From contig NZ_CP097289.1 in NCBI RefSeq assembly GCF_023498005.1, forward strand, positions 2,046,001 to 2,110,000: 64,000 nucleotides of DNA. Direction: 5' to 3'. How positions within the stretch are numbered: position 1 is the stretch's first letter; each line of letters opens with the position of its first letter. The DNA is from Streptomyces durmitorensis (GTDB lineage Bacteria; Actinomycetota; Actinomycetes; Streptomycetales; Streptomycetaceae). Positions 52,154 to 60,545 of the stretch are shown one piece after another. The notes beneath the pieces were generated by a model. That model did no database searches and was not told the DNA's origin. It was given only the letters and a program-made list of their open reading frames with translations. The translations under genes were made by a program, and so were the position numbers.

Positions 52154-52990
52154 TCACAGTCGGCGCCAGCGTGCGGAGGCGAAGGAGAAGACGCCGAAGA
52201 GGATCAGCCCGATGGCGACGGCGACCAGCAGCCACGGCCCCATGGGGGTGTCGGTGAAGCTGCGGAGTGTGCCGTCCACGCCTTTGGCTTCGTCCGCGTC
52301 GAATTGGATGGCCGCTGTCAGGACGAAGATCCCGGCCGCGGCGAACACCATTCCGCGTGCCACGCCACCGCTGACGCCGAGGCCGGTGACGATCTGTTTC
52401 GTGCGGGGGCTCATGGCAGCGGTGTCCAGCTGGCGCAGGAACTTGCGCATGGCCGCCCGGAGCGCGAGCACCGTGCCGATCCCGATCAGGAGGCATCCTC
52501 CGGCGGCCACGAGGATTTGCCCGTAGGGCAGTTTCAGTACGGATGCCGTCCAGTCCTTGGACTGCGCGTTGCCGCTGGATCCCTGGCCGCCGCCGGCGGC
52601 GTAGGTGGCGGTGGCCCAGCAGATGAAGCCGTAGAACAGCGCCCGGCCGCCATCGAGCAGTCGGGAGGGAGTCTTGCGGTCGGGGCCACGGGTCAGCACC
52701 GCACGGGAGGAACGCCACAGGGCCATGCAGCCAAATCCCACGACCAGCACCCACAACATGATCTTCCCGAAGGGCTGTTCCGCGATCTTCGCCAGCGCAC
52801 CCTGCCGGTCCGCCGACTTCCCGCCGCTGCCGAGCGCCATCTGGATGGCCAGGGCGCCGATGAGGACGTACACGACTCCCCGCGCGGAAAAGCCCGCCCG
52901 CCCCGCGGCGGACAGCGTCTGGTTCTCCGCCGAGCGCCGGATCGCGGCACCGCCGGTCCGCTTCTGACCGGATACTTGGGACGACGTCAC
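52154..52990 (-). CDS. DUF1206 membrane protein
   Basis: From GTG 52990 behind AGGAGAG the protein has 278 residues with three repeats of a two-helix unit: GRAGFSARGVVYVLIGALAIQMAL, YGFICWATATYAAG..., and SGGVARGMVFAAAGIFVLTAAIQF. The (A/G)R-x-G-x-x-x-RG-x-V signature recurs. DUF1206 proteins have no established function and are often near stress genes, as here. Confidence 0.85.
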   Translation of the reverse strand: MTSSQVSGQKRTGGAAIRRSAENQTLSAAGRAGFSARGVVYVLIGALAIQMALGSGGKSADRQGALAKIAEQPFGKIMLWVLVVGFGCMALWRSSRAVLTRGPDRKTPSRLLDGGRALFYGFICWATATYAAGGGQGSSGNAQSKDWTASVLKLPYGQILVAAGGCLLIGIGTVLALRAAMRKFLRQLDTAAMSPRTKQIVTGLGVSGGVARGMVFAAAGIFVLTAAIQFDADEAKGVDGTLRSFTDTPMGPWLLVAVAIGLILFGVFSFASARWRRL

Positions 52991-53056
52991 AATGTCTCTC
53001 CTTGCAGCATGGCCGACGGTGAGCATCTCGGCCCGCCGAGTGGCCCCTTGGTGTGA

Positions 53057-53200
53057 TCAGCGGCAGGCGAGTTGTCGCTCGCCGTGGGTGCCCGGCTCAT
53101 GGGTCAGGTCGTAGTGCTGGAAGACCGCCGCCTCCTGGTCGGCCGAGAGCACGTCGTCCTCTCGTTTTCCTGGGCCCGGACTGGCTGGCCATGAAACCTG
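53057..53200 (-). other. Possible gene tail of unknown origin
   Basis: One minus-strand frame ends REDDVLSADQEAAVFQHYDL, then THEPGTHGERQLACR, a plausible protein end with normal codon bias. No start is apparent before it collides with the small membrane-protein gene, so it may be a relic. Confidence 0.3.
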
Positions 53201-53240
53201 CCTCACCCTGAGACGCTCGGGTATCGGAGGCCGGTAACCG

Positions 53241-53510
53241 TCACCGGTGATGTTGTTGGTCCCGGCGGTCCTGGCTGTTCCAGCGCCCCTGGCGCTGGCG
53301 TCGGTAGCGGCGATCCCAGCGGTCTTGACGATCCCTGCGGTCCCGATAGTCGCGGTACTCGAAATTCCCGCTCTGATCCCGGCCGCCCCTGCCACCCCGG
53401 CCGTAGTGGAAAGCACCGAAGATCAGCACGGCTGCGGCCACCCACCACATGGCATGCAGGAATCCGAGGCCGAGCAGAGCCACGACAAGGATGACGAACA
53501 AGACGATCAC
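53241..53510 (-). CDS. Small hydrophobic protein with Arg/Asp-rich tail
   Basis: From GTG 53510 behind GGGAGG the 89-residue protein has two membrane helices (IVLFVILVVALLGLGFLHAM and WWVAAAVLIFGAFHYG). A long charged tail follows with repeated YRDYRDRRDRQDRWDRR, encoded by short DNA repeats. It resembles the small protein at 54.2 kb in helix layout. Function is unknown. Confidence 0.72.
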   Translation of the reverse strand: MIVLFVILVVALLGLGFLHAMWWVAAAVLIFGAFHYGRGGRGGRDQSGNFEYRDYRDRRDRQDRWDRRYRRQRQGRWNSQDRRDQQHHR

Positions 53511-53888
53511 GGCGCGCCTCCCGGGGCGGAACAGATCATCGCGCCGGGGACTGGGGCCTCACTTCGCAGCCTAGCCCTGTCAAGAGGTCGCGGATACGTT
53601 TCGACGCCAGCGCATTTCGCCTTACGCACATGGCTACTTGACAGCTTGTCAGGAAATGAGGCGGCGATTAACGTCTGCGGTGCCGCCCCGGCCCCCGGCA
53701 GCGTCGACTGGTTGCCGCGCCCCTCACAGGCGCCACTCGCGCACCGCAGACGGCCCGCCGCATCACGCACGTTGCCGCCTTCGCCCTTGCCTCCCCCACA
53801 GCGACCACGGCAACGGCTCGATGCGCTCCACGCGGGCATCCCCGCCCCTGCCCGCCTCACCGCACATGCCCCCAAGCAGGCGGTATTC
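53511..53888. other. Gene-poor stretch
   Basis: No supported gene. The frames are short and contradict each other. The segment around 53600-53660 is relatively AT-rich and may contain promoters for the flanking small genes. Confidence 0.45.
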
Positions 53889-54068
53889 ATGTACGCGCTG
53901 GTCGCTCTCGTCCCCTTCATCCTGCTCGCCACCGTGATGAGCCTGTCCTGGTGGGAGGACCGCATCCTCCCGGCGCAGGCCGACCCGACCGACGCTTCCC
54001 GCGCGGCTCCGGCAACCCCAGTGGGCCCGCATCTCACACCTGACCCCACGCCGCTCAACGGCCGTTGA
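53889..54068 (+). CDS. Small single-helix membrane protein
   Basis: The 59-residue product MYALVALVPFILLATVMSL continues SWWEDRILP before a Pro/Thr-rich tail. Similar tiny proteins with an N-terminal helix followed by WEE/WED and an acidic or Pro-rich end are common in Streptomyces. The ATG follows AGGCGG. Confidence 0.6.
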   Translation: MYALVALVPFILLATVMSLSWWEDRILPAQADPTDASRAAPATPVGPHLTPDPTPLNGR

Positions 54069-54211
54069 CAGGCGTCAGGAGCAGGCGTTGACTGGCGGCA
54101 CGGCGTAGGACCGTGCCACTCCGGACCCATCGGGTGCGGCATTCCACCTTCCCGCTTCGCCCGGACCCCGCGGATGTCAAGAACCTCTCCGCGTGCTCTG
54201 GAGGCCCGGCG

Positions 54212-54403
54212 ATGCTGTTCTGGATTCTCCTCCTTCTGCTGATCCTGGTGATCTTCGGGTTCGGCTTCACCATGCAGGTCCTCTGGTACGTCGCAGCGGT
54301 ACTGCTCGCCGTCTGGCTCATCGGATTCGTCATGCGCGGCCGCAGCGGTGGCAGTCGGAACCGCGGCGGTGGCCGCGGCCGGTTCAGCCGCAGCCACGGA
54401 TAG
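54212..54403 (+). CDS. Small two-helix hydrophobic protein
   Basis: From ATG 54212 behind GGAGG the 63-residue protein consists of MLFWILLLLLILVIFGFGF, a second helix LWYVAAVLLAVWLIGFVM, and a Gly/Arg tail. It resembles the product of 53241-53510. A CsbD gene follows after 42 bases. Confidence 0.75.
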   Translation: MLFWILLLLLILVIFGFGFTMQVLWYVAAVLLAVWLIGFVMRGRSGGSRNRGGGRGRFSRSHG

Positions 54404-54445
54404 CCCGGCACCCACCCCTCAACCAAGGTCGGAGAGAGGACAACT

Positions 54446-54619
54446 GTGAGTACTGAACGCAGGTTTGGGAACAAAGTGCAGGCGCTCAAGGGCCGGATCA
54501 CTCAGCGCATCGGTCGAGGCACCCGCAACAGGCGACTTGAGCGCGAAGGCAGGACCGACCGGATGTCCGGAAACCTGAAGCAGGCCGGCGACAAGGCAAG
54601 GAACGCCTTCCGACGCTGA
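54446..54619 (+). CDS. CsbD-like small stress protein
   Basis: The 57-codon frame starts at GTG 54446 behind GAGAGAGGA. It reads VSTERRFGNKVQALKGRITQ and ends RMSGNLKQAGDKARNAFRR. The two K/R-rich helical repeats with KxxxLKG and LKQAGDK are those of CsbD proteins, which are abundant after general stress. It is short, and follows the small hydrophobic gene. Confidence 0.72.
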   Translation: MSTERRFGNKVQALKGRITQRIGRGTRNRRLEREGRTDRMSGNLKQAGDKARNAFRR

Positions 54620-54751
54620 CCCCCAAACCGCCCCGGGTGGCACTCACGCCACGTGGGCGCCACCCGGCCGGCATCAACAGAGAACAACTCAATAGAGGTT
54701 GATGGAAATGAAGCAGAGCACCGAACAGAGCATGAGGCGGAGAAGGCAGCC

Positions 54752-55378
54752 ATGTTCATCATCGTGATCATCGCCGTGGCCGTCATCGCGGCGACCGCCC
54801 TCTTCTTCATCAAACGCACGCGGACTCCCGGCGGCGGCAAGCACGGACTGCAGAGCCGCTTCGGACCCGAGTATCAGCGCGCGATCACTGACCACGACGG
54901 TGACGTCAAAGCAGCCGAACGGGAACTCGGCGAACGCGTGAAGCGGCACGGATCGCTCCAGGAGCAGCCGCTGTCACCCGAGGAGCGCGAGTACTACGTG
55001 GCCCAATGGGCCGACGTTCAGGAACAGTTCGTCACATCGCCGCAGAAGGCAGTCGCTGAGGCCGACACGCTGTTGGCGCGGCTGGCCGGCGACCGGGGAT
55101 ACCCCGTCGGGGAGCAGTTCGAGGAGCGGATCGCCGCCCTCTCCGTCCACCATGCCCCCTACGTGCAGGGCTATCGCAGCATGCACACCGCGGCTCACGG
55201 TCAGAGCGGGACCGAGGAGATGCGAGAGGCCATGGTCGAGGCCCGCGGCCTCTTCGATGCACTGGCCACCGCACCACCCGCCCACAACGACCGGCACCAT
55301 ACGCAGTCCGCCGAAGACCACGGCCACCCGTCGTGGACACCCAGGAGGCGGCACGCCAAGGGAAGCGGCACATCATGA
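54752..55378 (+). CDS. Membrane-anchored helical protein, first of a pair
   Basis: From ATG 54752 it has 208 residues: one N-terminal helix (FIIVIIAVAVIAATALFFI) then SRFGPEYQRAITDHDGDVKAAERELGERVKRHG and YYVAQWADVQEQFVTSPQKAVAEADTLLARL. I know this as a frequent, uncharacterised Streptomyces family. It is translationally coupled (ATGA) to the next gene, whose product shares the helical motif. Confidence 0.78.
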   Translation: MFIIVIIAVAVIAATALFFIKRTRTPGGGKHGLQSRFGPEYQRAITDHDGDVKAAERELGERVKRHGSLQEQPLSPEEREYYVAQWADVQEQFVTSPQKAVAEADTLLARLAGDRGYPVGEQFEERIAALSVHHAPYVQGYRSMHTAAHGQSGTEEMREAMVEARGLFDALATAPPAHNDRHHTQSAEDHGHPSWTPRRRHAKGSGTS

Positions 55379-55794
55379 GGTACGACCAAGAACGCGCCCA
55401 GGAGCCTGTGACCACGAGCGCGGAATCCGCGAAGCAGCGCGCCCCACAGACACCTGGGGCCGAACCGGCCCGCGCACCGCACCAGTCCGGCATCAGCGCC
55501 GTCAATTCTGGTCAGACCCCGACGGAGATGCTGATCACGCAGGGCGACCGGGACAAGATGACCATGCGCCTTCAGCAGGCCCTGAGCACTTTCGTCGAGA
55601 ACCCGCACCAGGCGGTCCAAGAGGCTGACAGCGTCTTCGAGGAAGCCGCCACCCACCTGACCGATGTCCTCACCGAACGACGCCACACCCTGCGCGCAAG
55701 CTGGCAGGGCCCGGGCACCGAAACACAGACCGAGGAACTACGCCTCGCACTGCGCCAGTACCAAGAGACCACCGAGCGGCTGCTGCGCATCTGA
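55375..55794 (+). CDS. Helical protein related to its upstream neighbour
   Basis: The 139-residue product has a disordered N-terminus and then the segment LSTFVENPHQAVQEADSVFEEAATHLTDVL, which parallels FVTSPQKAVAEADTLLARL of the coupled upstream gene. It lacks a membrane helix. The two may form a complex, one membrane-bound and one soluble. Function is unknown. Confidence 0.75.
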   Translation: MRYDQERAQEPVTTSAESAKQRAPQTPGAEPARAPHQSGISAVNSGQTPTEMLITQGDRDKMTMRLQQALSTFVENPHQAVQEADSVFEEAATHLTDVLTERRHTLRASWQGPGTETQTEELRLALRQYQETTERLLRI

Positions 55795-55853
55795 TCCAGG
55801 ACGGGGCCAGTGGCAATCCTTTTCCTGCAGGCCCGGCGCGGGCTGCGCGTGTG

Positions 55854-56279
55854 TCACGGCCCTTCGTCCACCGGCCGCACGGTCCAGCAGGTACCGCAGG
55901 AGGTACCTGCCTGACCGGCGGCCGCGATGAGGAACTGCGGAGGGTTCGTCAACGGATCCTCCGCCTCGATCCAAAGATCGTGGCCCGCCAGCTGCAGTGC
56001 GACACCATCGCCGTTCGGCACAGCGGTCCAGGTCGTATGCCCCATACCGCTCGACAGCGTCGTCACGACTGCGCCGAACTCTGCGGCCGGCACCCCCAAC
56101 AGCCTGCCGGTCGCCGCGTTTTTCAACTGGACTCCGGCCCCCAGGACATCCACGCTCCACCGCTCACGTGGTCCGCGGGCAGGCACGAGCAGCGCGGCAA
56201 CACCGCCACCGACATCGACGGTCCCCAGCACCAAGCCCGCATCCGACTCCAGCGTCACGGTGCCAACCAGCACGACCAT
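55854..56279 (-). CDS. Unrecognised 141-residue beta-rich protein
   Basis: From ATG 56279 it reads MVVLVGTVTLESDAGLVLGT and continues in short strands with GVQLKNAATGRLLGVPAAEFG and LQLAGHDLWIEAEDP. The repeated Leu/Gly turns suggest a beta-trefoil or lipocalin-like fold. There is no signal peptide, and the ending carries CGTCW. No family is recognised. Confidence 0.5.
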   Translation of the reverse strand: MVVLVGTVTLESDAGLVLGTVDVGGGVAALLVPARGPRERWSVDVLGAGVQLKNAATGRLLGVPAAEFGAVVTTLSSGMGHTTWTAVPNGDGVALQLAGHDLWIEAEDPLTNPPQFLIAAAGQAGTSCGTCWTVRPVDEGP

Positions 56280-56418
56280 CGAACCCCCTGCCTCCACCAA
56301 ACCTGCGCCCGACCGCTGGCAGCCTCACACGGCCACGCCCGCGCCACAACTACACCGGAGCGGGTAACTCGACTCACCCTGGCGGGATGGGTGCTATGCG
56401 GTCTTCGAGGTTGCACAG

Positions 56419-56556
56419 TCAATGCGGGGCGTCGGCACGGGTGCGGTACTTCCGCGCTACGGCCTCGATCACTGTGCGGTGGCTGTGCCACCGGCCGCCC
56501 CGTGCAGGCTGGCGTGGGAGCAGGCCCTTGATCCGCTTCCACGCTGTGTCGGTCAC
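56419..56556 (-). pseudogene. IS5-family transposase N-terminal relic
   Basis: A 45-codon frame reads VTDTAWKRIKGLLPRQPARG, then GRWHSHRTVIEAVARKYRTR and ends ADAPH. This is the start of IS5/IS4-type transposases (LTDxxWxxIxPLLP...RGRxxDHR...). It stops where such proteins continue RxLP, and nothing downstream continues it. The flanking gap 56280-56651 has no other gene. Confidence 0.6.
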
Positions 56557-56651
56557 TGCGCACGCGTGATCAGAGCTGCGTGGGGCACTCGTGTGTCGGC
56601 GTAGCCACCGGAATCGCCTGTGGTTCGCCGCTCATCGGCAGGAGGAGACAG

Positions 56652-56834
56652 ATGCTGGCATTCGCGGCGGCCGTGCTCTTCGTCATCGCCTTCATCATCC
56701 ACGCAACCGAGACGTCAACCGAGGCGGTCTTCAGCCCGACGAGCCTCATGCTCGTCGGGCTCGCCCTCCTCGCCCTCCACTCGGGCGGCCTGGGGTCCGG
56801 ATGGTCCCCTCGCAGCCGCGGTCGCCGGCGCTGA
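56652..56834 (+). CDS. Small two-helix membrane protein
   Basis: The 60-residue protein starts at ATG 56652 behind GGAGGA. It has helix 1 MLAFAAAVLFVIAFIIHATE, then helix 2 PTSLMLVGLALLALHSGG, and a basic tail. It resembles a common small Streptomyces membrane protein near stress genes. Confidence 0.68.
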   Translation: MLAFAAAVLFVIAFIIHATETSTEAVFSPTSLMLVGLALLALHSGGLGSGWSPRSRGRRR

Positions 56835-56953
56835 GTGCTCTCGCTCTCCGACTGGACTGTCGAACGCGTGGCACGCACGTCGCCGTCCGGCACACGCGCG
56901 GCGCGCCCCGGTGCTTCCGGGCCGCCGCCGCACGTGTCGCCTTGAGCGTGGTG

Positions 56954-57365
56954 TTACCGCACCCGACCCTCGACAGTCTCTGATGCGTTCCCTTCGGGCA
57001 GGTGCACGTCGGCTACGGAAATATCCACTTCGACGACTTCGAGACCAGCCATTCGTTCCACCGCCCCGATCACGTTCTCGCGTACGTCCGCGGCGACCTC
57101 GGTGATGTTCACTCCTTACTCCACGACCACTTCCAGGTCGATGGCGGTCTGCTTCTCGCCGACCTCGGCCCTGACGCCGCGTCCCGCGCTGGAGCGTCCG
57201 CCGGGCACGCGATCGCGCATCGCACCCACGGCGCGGCTGAATCCGCCTCCCCGTGCGTGGATTCCGGGCACGTCGCGTGCGGCGATTCCGGCGATCTTTT
57301 CCACAACCCCGTCCGCGATGGTCGTCTTACCCCGGGTGCTGGGTCTGGCTGATCGGCTCCGTCAC
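56954..57365 (-). pseudogene. Broken Asp23/Gls24-family stress protein gene
   Basis: The gene starts at GTG 57365 behind GAGGAGG and reads VTEPISQTQHPG, then needs a +1 shift at a run of four G (about 57330) to continue KTTIADGVVEKIAGIAARDVPGIHARGG. A TAA at 57118-57116 stands where Tyr is usual (VVVE-stop-GVNITEVAADVRENVIGAVERM). The frame ends normally at 56956. Two independent lesions indicate decay, though a sequencing error could explain the first. Confidence 0.78.
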
Positions 57366-57583
57366 GCGAAGCCACCTCCTCGGGCGGGATGGGGACTATC
57401 CTGAAGTACGGACGTCCTGGACCCCGGCGGACCTGTTGTTGCTCGACACAGATGGCTGCGGGGAGCGGACCACGTCGTCCGGTCGCCCGGTGCATCCCTT
57501 GGAGGCAACTGAGCGGTTCCCTTGTCCTGGTGGGCAGTTTTTGGGACCGCCTGTTCGCCTGCCTCCGCCGAATGTATGCCTCT

Positions 57584-57641
57584 GCCGGGCGCATCCCGAG
57601 AGGAACCGGGAGTCCGATTCCTCTGTGTGGCTCTGCCCGGC
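57584..57641 (+). promoter_or_regulatory. Two-tier hairpin in the leader of the STAS operon
   Basis: GCCGGGC (57584-57590) pairs with GCCCGGC (57635-57641), and inside it AGAGGAA (57599-57605) pairs with TTCCTCT (57618-57624). The structure ends 23 bases before the STAS start ATG at 57664, next to GGAGCTGAGG. The inner loop has 12 bases, so it is not the classic hexaloop of ANTAR targets. Confidence 0.45.
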
Positions 57642-57663
57642 GGATCTTTGGAGCTGAGGCGTC

Positions 57664-58101
57664 ATGCCTTTACCGCAGTTGAACATCTACCGGCACGGCA
57701 AAAGGAACCGGGCGCTGATCACCCTGGCCGGTGAGATCGATCTGGAGACGGTGCCGCTGATGCGCGCGACGTTTGAGCGGTGCCTCCGGGACGGCGTGCG
57801 CATCATCGACGTCGATCTCACCCCTGTCACCTTCTGCGACTGCAGCGGCCTCAACACCTTTGTCGAGGCGTTCCTGCACTCCAGCGCGGCTGGGGGGACG
57901 CTACGACTGCATTACCCGCCTCCCATGCTGGCGCGGATGATCGCCCTGACCGGTTGCGGCTTCGTACTCATGGGGCTGCCTGTCGTTCCAAGACCAACGC
58001 CCCTCCAGGGCCCTCTCTCCGCTGCCCCGATTCCACTCCCCGTGGCGGGTTTCGAGGCAGTGCATCAGCTCGCTCCTGCTGTCTCGGGCGGTGTGCTGTG
58101 A
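57664..58101 (+). CDS. STAS-domain anti-sigma-factor antagonist
   Basis: The 145-residue protein has the fold NRALITLAGEIDLETVPLMRATFERCL and the phosphorylation segment VTFCDCSGLNTFVEAF, where Ser of CSGLN is the predicted target. A 40-residue Pro-rich tail follows the domain. It would switch partners with a kinase-type anti-sigma factor; none is encoded in the window. Its end overlaps the next start in a GTGA junction. Confidence 0.9.
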   Translation: MPLPQLNIYRHGKRNRALITLAGEIDLETVPLMRATFERCLRDGVRIIDVDLTPVTFCDCSGLNTFVEAFLHSSAAGGTLRLHYPPPMLARMIALTGCGFVLMGLPVVPRPTPLQGPLSAAPIPLPVAGFEAVHQLAPAVSGGVL

Positions 58102-58706
58102 CGGCCTGGTCCCGGCTGCGCCGGGTGAACCGCTGGCTGGTGGAGGACCTGCTCGAGGATCTGGCGGATCTGTACGTGGAGTCCCGAGAGACAGAGCCCC
58201 GCGAGGAGTACCGCAGTCGCAGTCGGCAGGACTTCCTGAACCGTCTGGCCGGTGACATCCGTCGGCCGGGGTTCGCCATGGTGATCGCGGAGACTGATGG
58301 CTTGGTGGGATGTGCCTTCGGCTTCCCGGTGCGCAGCGACGGCTTTTGGTGGTCGGGCTTCGACGGTGAGTTGCCGCGCAGCATTGAGCAACTCACCGAG
58401 TCCGACCGGGCCTTCGCGATCACCAACATCTTGGTCCGCCCGCACTCTCAGGACCAGGCCCTGGCCCGCCGTCTGCAGGAGCGGCTGTTGGGCGACCACC
58501 AGGCGTCACTGGGCACCACCTTGGTGGATCAGGCCGATCATCTGGCCCTGTGTGCCTTCCGGGCCTGGGGGTGGCAGGACATCGGAGAGAACTGGAGTCC
58601 GCCCGGCGCCATAGTGTTCCGTGTGCTGGTCCTCCCCCTCGGAGAGCGGACCATGGCGAGGCTGGAGGGACTGGCCCGACACGCCTGGACGCGGTGGCCC
58701 GCATGA
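58098..58706 (+). CDS. GNAT-like acetyltransferase in the STAS/ANTAR operon
   Basis: From GTG 58098 the 202-residue protein starts RLRRVNRWLVEDLLEDLADLYVES. The acetyl-CoA-binding core is FAITNILVRPHSQDQALARRLQERLL, and CAFRAWGWQDIGENWSPPG the C-terminal strand. The core R-R-L loop is a variant of Q/R-x-x-G-x-G/A. Its ATG-TGA overlap with the next gene couples it to a GAF-ANTAR regulator. A close paralogue is at 62.0-62.7 kb. The acceptor is unknown, possibly a regulator or translation factor. Confidence 0.8.
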   Translation: MTAWSRLRRVNRWLVEDLLEDLADLYVESRETEPREEYRSRSRQDFLNRLAGDIRRPGFAMVIAETDGLVGCAFGFPVRSDGFWWSGFDGELPRSIEQLTESDRAFAITNILVRPHSQDQALARRLQERLLGDHQASLGTTLVDQADHLALCAFRAWGWQDIGENWSPPGAIVFRVLVLPLGERTMARLEGLARHAWTRWPA

Positions 58707-59449
58707 AACCCACCAGCCGGTCGTCCCGAATCCGCGTGCTGGTCGCCGAGCAGGCGGCCCGGCGTGGTGCCCGGGTCGGGGTGGTAGACGTCTGCATCGC
58801 GGCGGTGGCCTCACTGCCGGTCGGCGGGGCCGGGGTGTCGGCGATGTTCCGGACCGGGGCGAGTCATCCCCTGTGCAGCACCGATGACATCAGTGAGCAG
58901 TTGGAAGAGCTGCAGCTCACGCTGGGCGAGGGGCCGTGTGTGGATGCCTTCACGCGCGGTGCGGCCGTCCTGACGTCCGACCTGAGGACCGGTGAACTAC
59001 AGGACTGCTGGCCCGTATTCTCCGACGCGGCCCTGGAAGCCGGGGCACGCGCGGTCTTCGCGCTCCCTCTGCAGATAGGAGCGATCAGCCCGGGGGTTCT
59101 GGATCTGTACGCCCAGGTCCCGGTCCGGTTGGACACGGAGGAGCTGGCCGACGCACTGGCGTTCGCCGATCTCGCGACGCTGGTCCTGCTCGACGCCCGG
59201 ATCGATGAAACGGGCGCATCAGGGAAGGGCCATACCGAGGACCTGGGCGGGTACCGCGCGGAGATCTCCCAGGCCACCGGCATGCTCACCGTCCAGCTCG
59301 GGGTCGGTATCGAGGAAGCCTTCGTGCGTCTGCGCGCCCATGCCTATGCCCACGGGCATCGGCTCACCGTCGTGTCCGCCGACGTGGTGGCCCGCCGTCT
59401 CCGCTTCTCCCCCGACGCGGAGCCGACCAGGAACGACGAGGACACATGA
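58703..59449 (+). CDS. GAF-ANTAR regulator, coupled to the acetyltransferase
   Basis: The 248-residue protein has a GAF domain (GVSAMFRTGASHPLCSTDDISEQLEELQLTLGEGPCVDAF to about residue 165) and an ANTAR domain (YRAEISQATGMLTVQLGVGIEEAFVRLRAHAYAHGHRL). GAF-ANTAR proteins sense a signal and then bind RNA to allow readthrough of terminators. The gene is third in a chain STAS / GNAT / GAF-ANTAR with overlapping starts. Confidence 0.9.
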   Translation: MKPTSRSSRIRVLVAEQAARRGARVGVVDVCIAAVASLPVGGAGVSAMFRTGASHPLCSTDDISEQLEELQLTLGEGPCVDAFTRGAAVLTSDLRTGELQDCWPVFSDAALEAGARAVFALPLQIGAISPGVLDLYAQVPVRLDTEELADALAFADLATLVLLDARIDETGASGKGHTEDLGGYRAEISQATGMLTVQLGVGIEEAFVRLRAHAYAHGHRLTVVSADVVARRLRFSPDAEPTRNDEDT

Positions 59450-59535
59450 CGCCCTCGCGCGGTCCGGTGAACGCACGATGCGCCGCGCTTCCCTCCCCAT
59501 TCGGGCAGGGCCAGTCCTTCTTCATAGAGGTGTAA

Positions 59536-60255
59536 ATGATGGACGAGCGACTACTGGCCAAGACCTTCGTCGAGTTGGCGGACACCTTGGTCGCCGACTT
59601 CGACCTGATCGACTTCCTGCGCCTGCTGACCGACCGCTGCGTGGGAATGCTCGGCGCGAGCGCCGCCGGCGTCCTGCTCGCCGACCGCGACGGCGAACTG
59701 CGAGTGATGGCCGCCTCCGACGAACAGGTGCGCCTGCTGGAGCTCTTCCAGCTCCAGAACGACGAGGGCCCCTGCCTGGACTGCTACCGCACCGGAACGC
59801 CCGTAGCCGTCCCGGACCTGCGTACGGAGACCGCCCGCTGGCCCCGCTTCGCCGCCCGGGCCCAGCTTCACGGTTTCAGCGCGGTCCAGGCCCTGCCCAT
59901 GCGGTTGCGGGACGAGGTCGTCGGCGCACTGAACCTCTTCCGTACCGCCCCCGGCCCCTTCGATCCGCTAGGCACGCCCATCGCCCAGGCTCTGGCCGAC
60001 GTCGCCACCATCAGCCTCCTGCAACAGCGCACCGCCCAACGCACCACGGTCCTCAATGAACAGTTGCAGACCGCGCTGAACAGCCGGGTACTGATCGAAC
60101 AGGCCAAGGGGAAACTCGCCGAACGCCAGGGCATCGACATGGAGCAGGCGTTCACCGCCCTGCGCAGCTATGCCCGCGCCCACAACCGCCGTCTCTCCGA
60201 CGTGGCCCGCGCCTTCATCGACGACACCGAACCCCTCGCTGATCTGGTGTCCTGA
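59536..60255 (+). CDS. Second GAF-ANTAR regulator
   Basis: The 239-residue protein has a GAF domain (FLRLLTDRCVGMLGASAAGVLLAD to LQNDEGPCLDCYRTGTPVAVPDL and beyond). The ANTAR domain is textbook: SRVLIEQAKGKLAERQGIDMEQAFTALRSYARAHNRRLSDVARAFI. It follows the first GAF-ANTAR gene by 86 bases. The 290 bases after it hold no gene. Confidence 0.92.
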   Translation: MMDERLLAKTFVELADTLVADFDLIDFLRLLTDRCVGMLGASAAGVLLADRDGELRVMAASDEQVRLLELFQLQNDEGPCLDCYRTGTPVAVPDLRTETARWPRFAARAQLHGFSAVQALPMRLRDEVVGALNLFRTAPGPFDPLGTPIAQALADVATISLLQQRTAQRTTVLNEQLQTALNSRVLIEQAKGKLAERQGIDMEQAFTALRSYARAHNRRLSDVARAFIDDTEPLADLVS

Positions 60256-60545
60256 CCCAGGCCACCAGAAGTGACGGGTGGTGCCCCCGGGACATCGCCG
60301 GCGCCCTCGGAAGGCCGGTGTGGTTGACGCGTCTTCGGCCAGACCGTCCAGCGTGGTTGCTCCGGGGGCGAGCGGGGTCTTTGCGCCGGGAGCGCGGGAT
60401 CTGGGTCCGGCCCTCCCGAATGTGCCGCGGCGGGCTGATCCTGGCTGCCGGTTCCGAGCATGGATGGATCTGTCTCCCGGGCCGGTGCTGCCTTCACCGG
60501 CGAAGGCAGCAGCCTGTCTCCCACCGGCCGGGGTACCCGGCCGGC

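Noticed and set aside
57584..57641. Classic ANTAR dual-hexaloop target
   Set aside because: I found no two hairpins with six-base loops of the A-x-x-G-x-x type; only a nested stem with a 12-base loop.
60318..60545. Upstream extension of the lipid kinase to codon 60318
   Set aside because: The added 76 residues are rich in Arg, Cys and Trp and do not resemble the PAP2 part of intact fusions.
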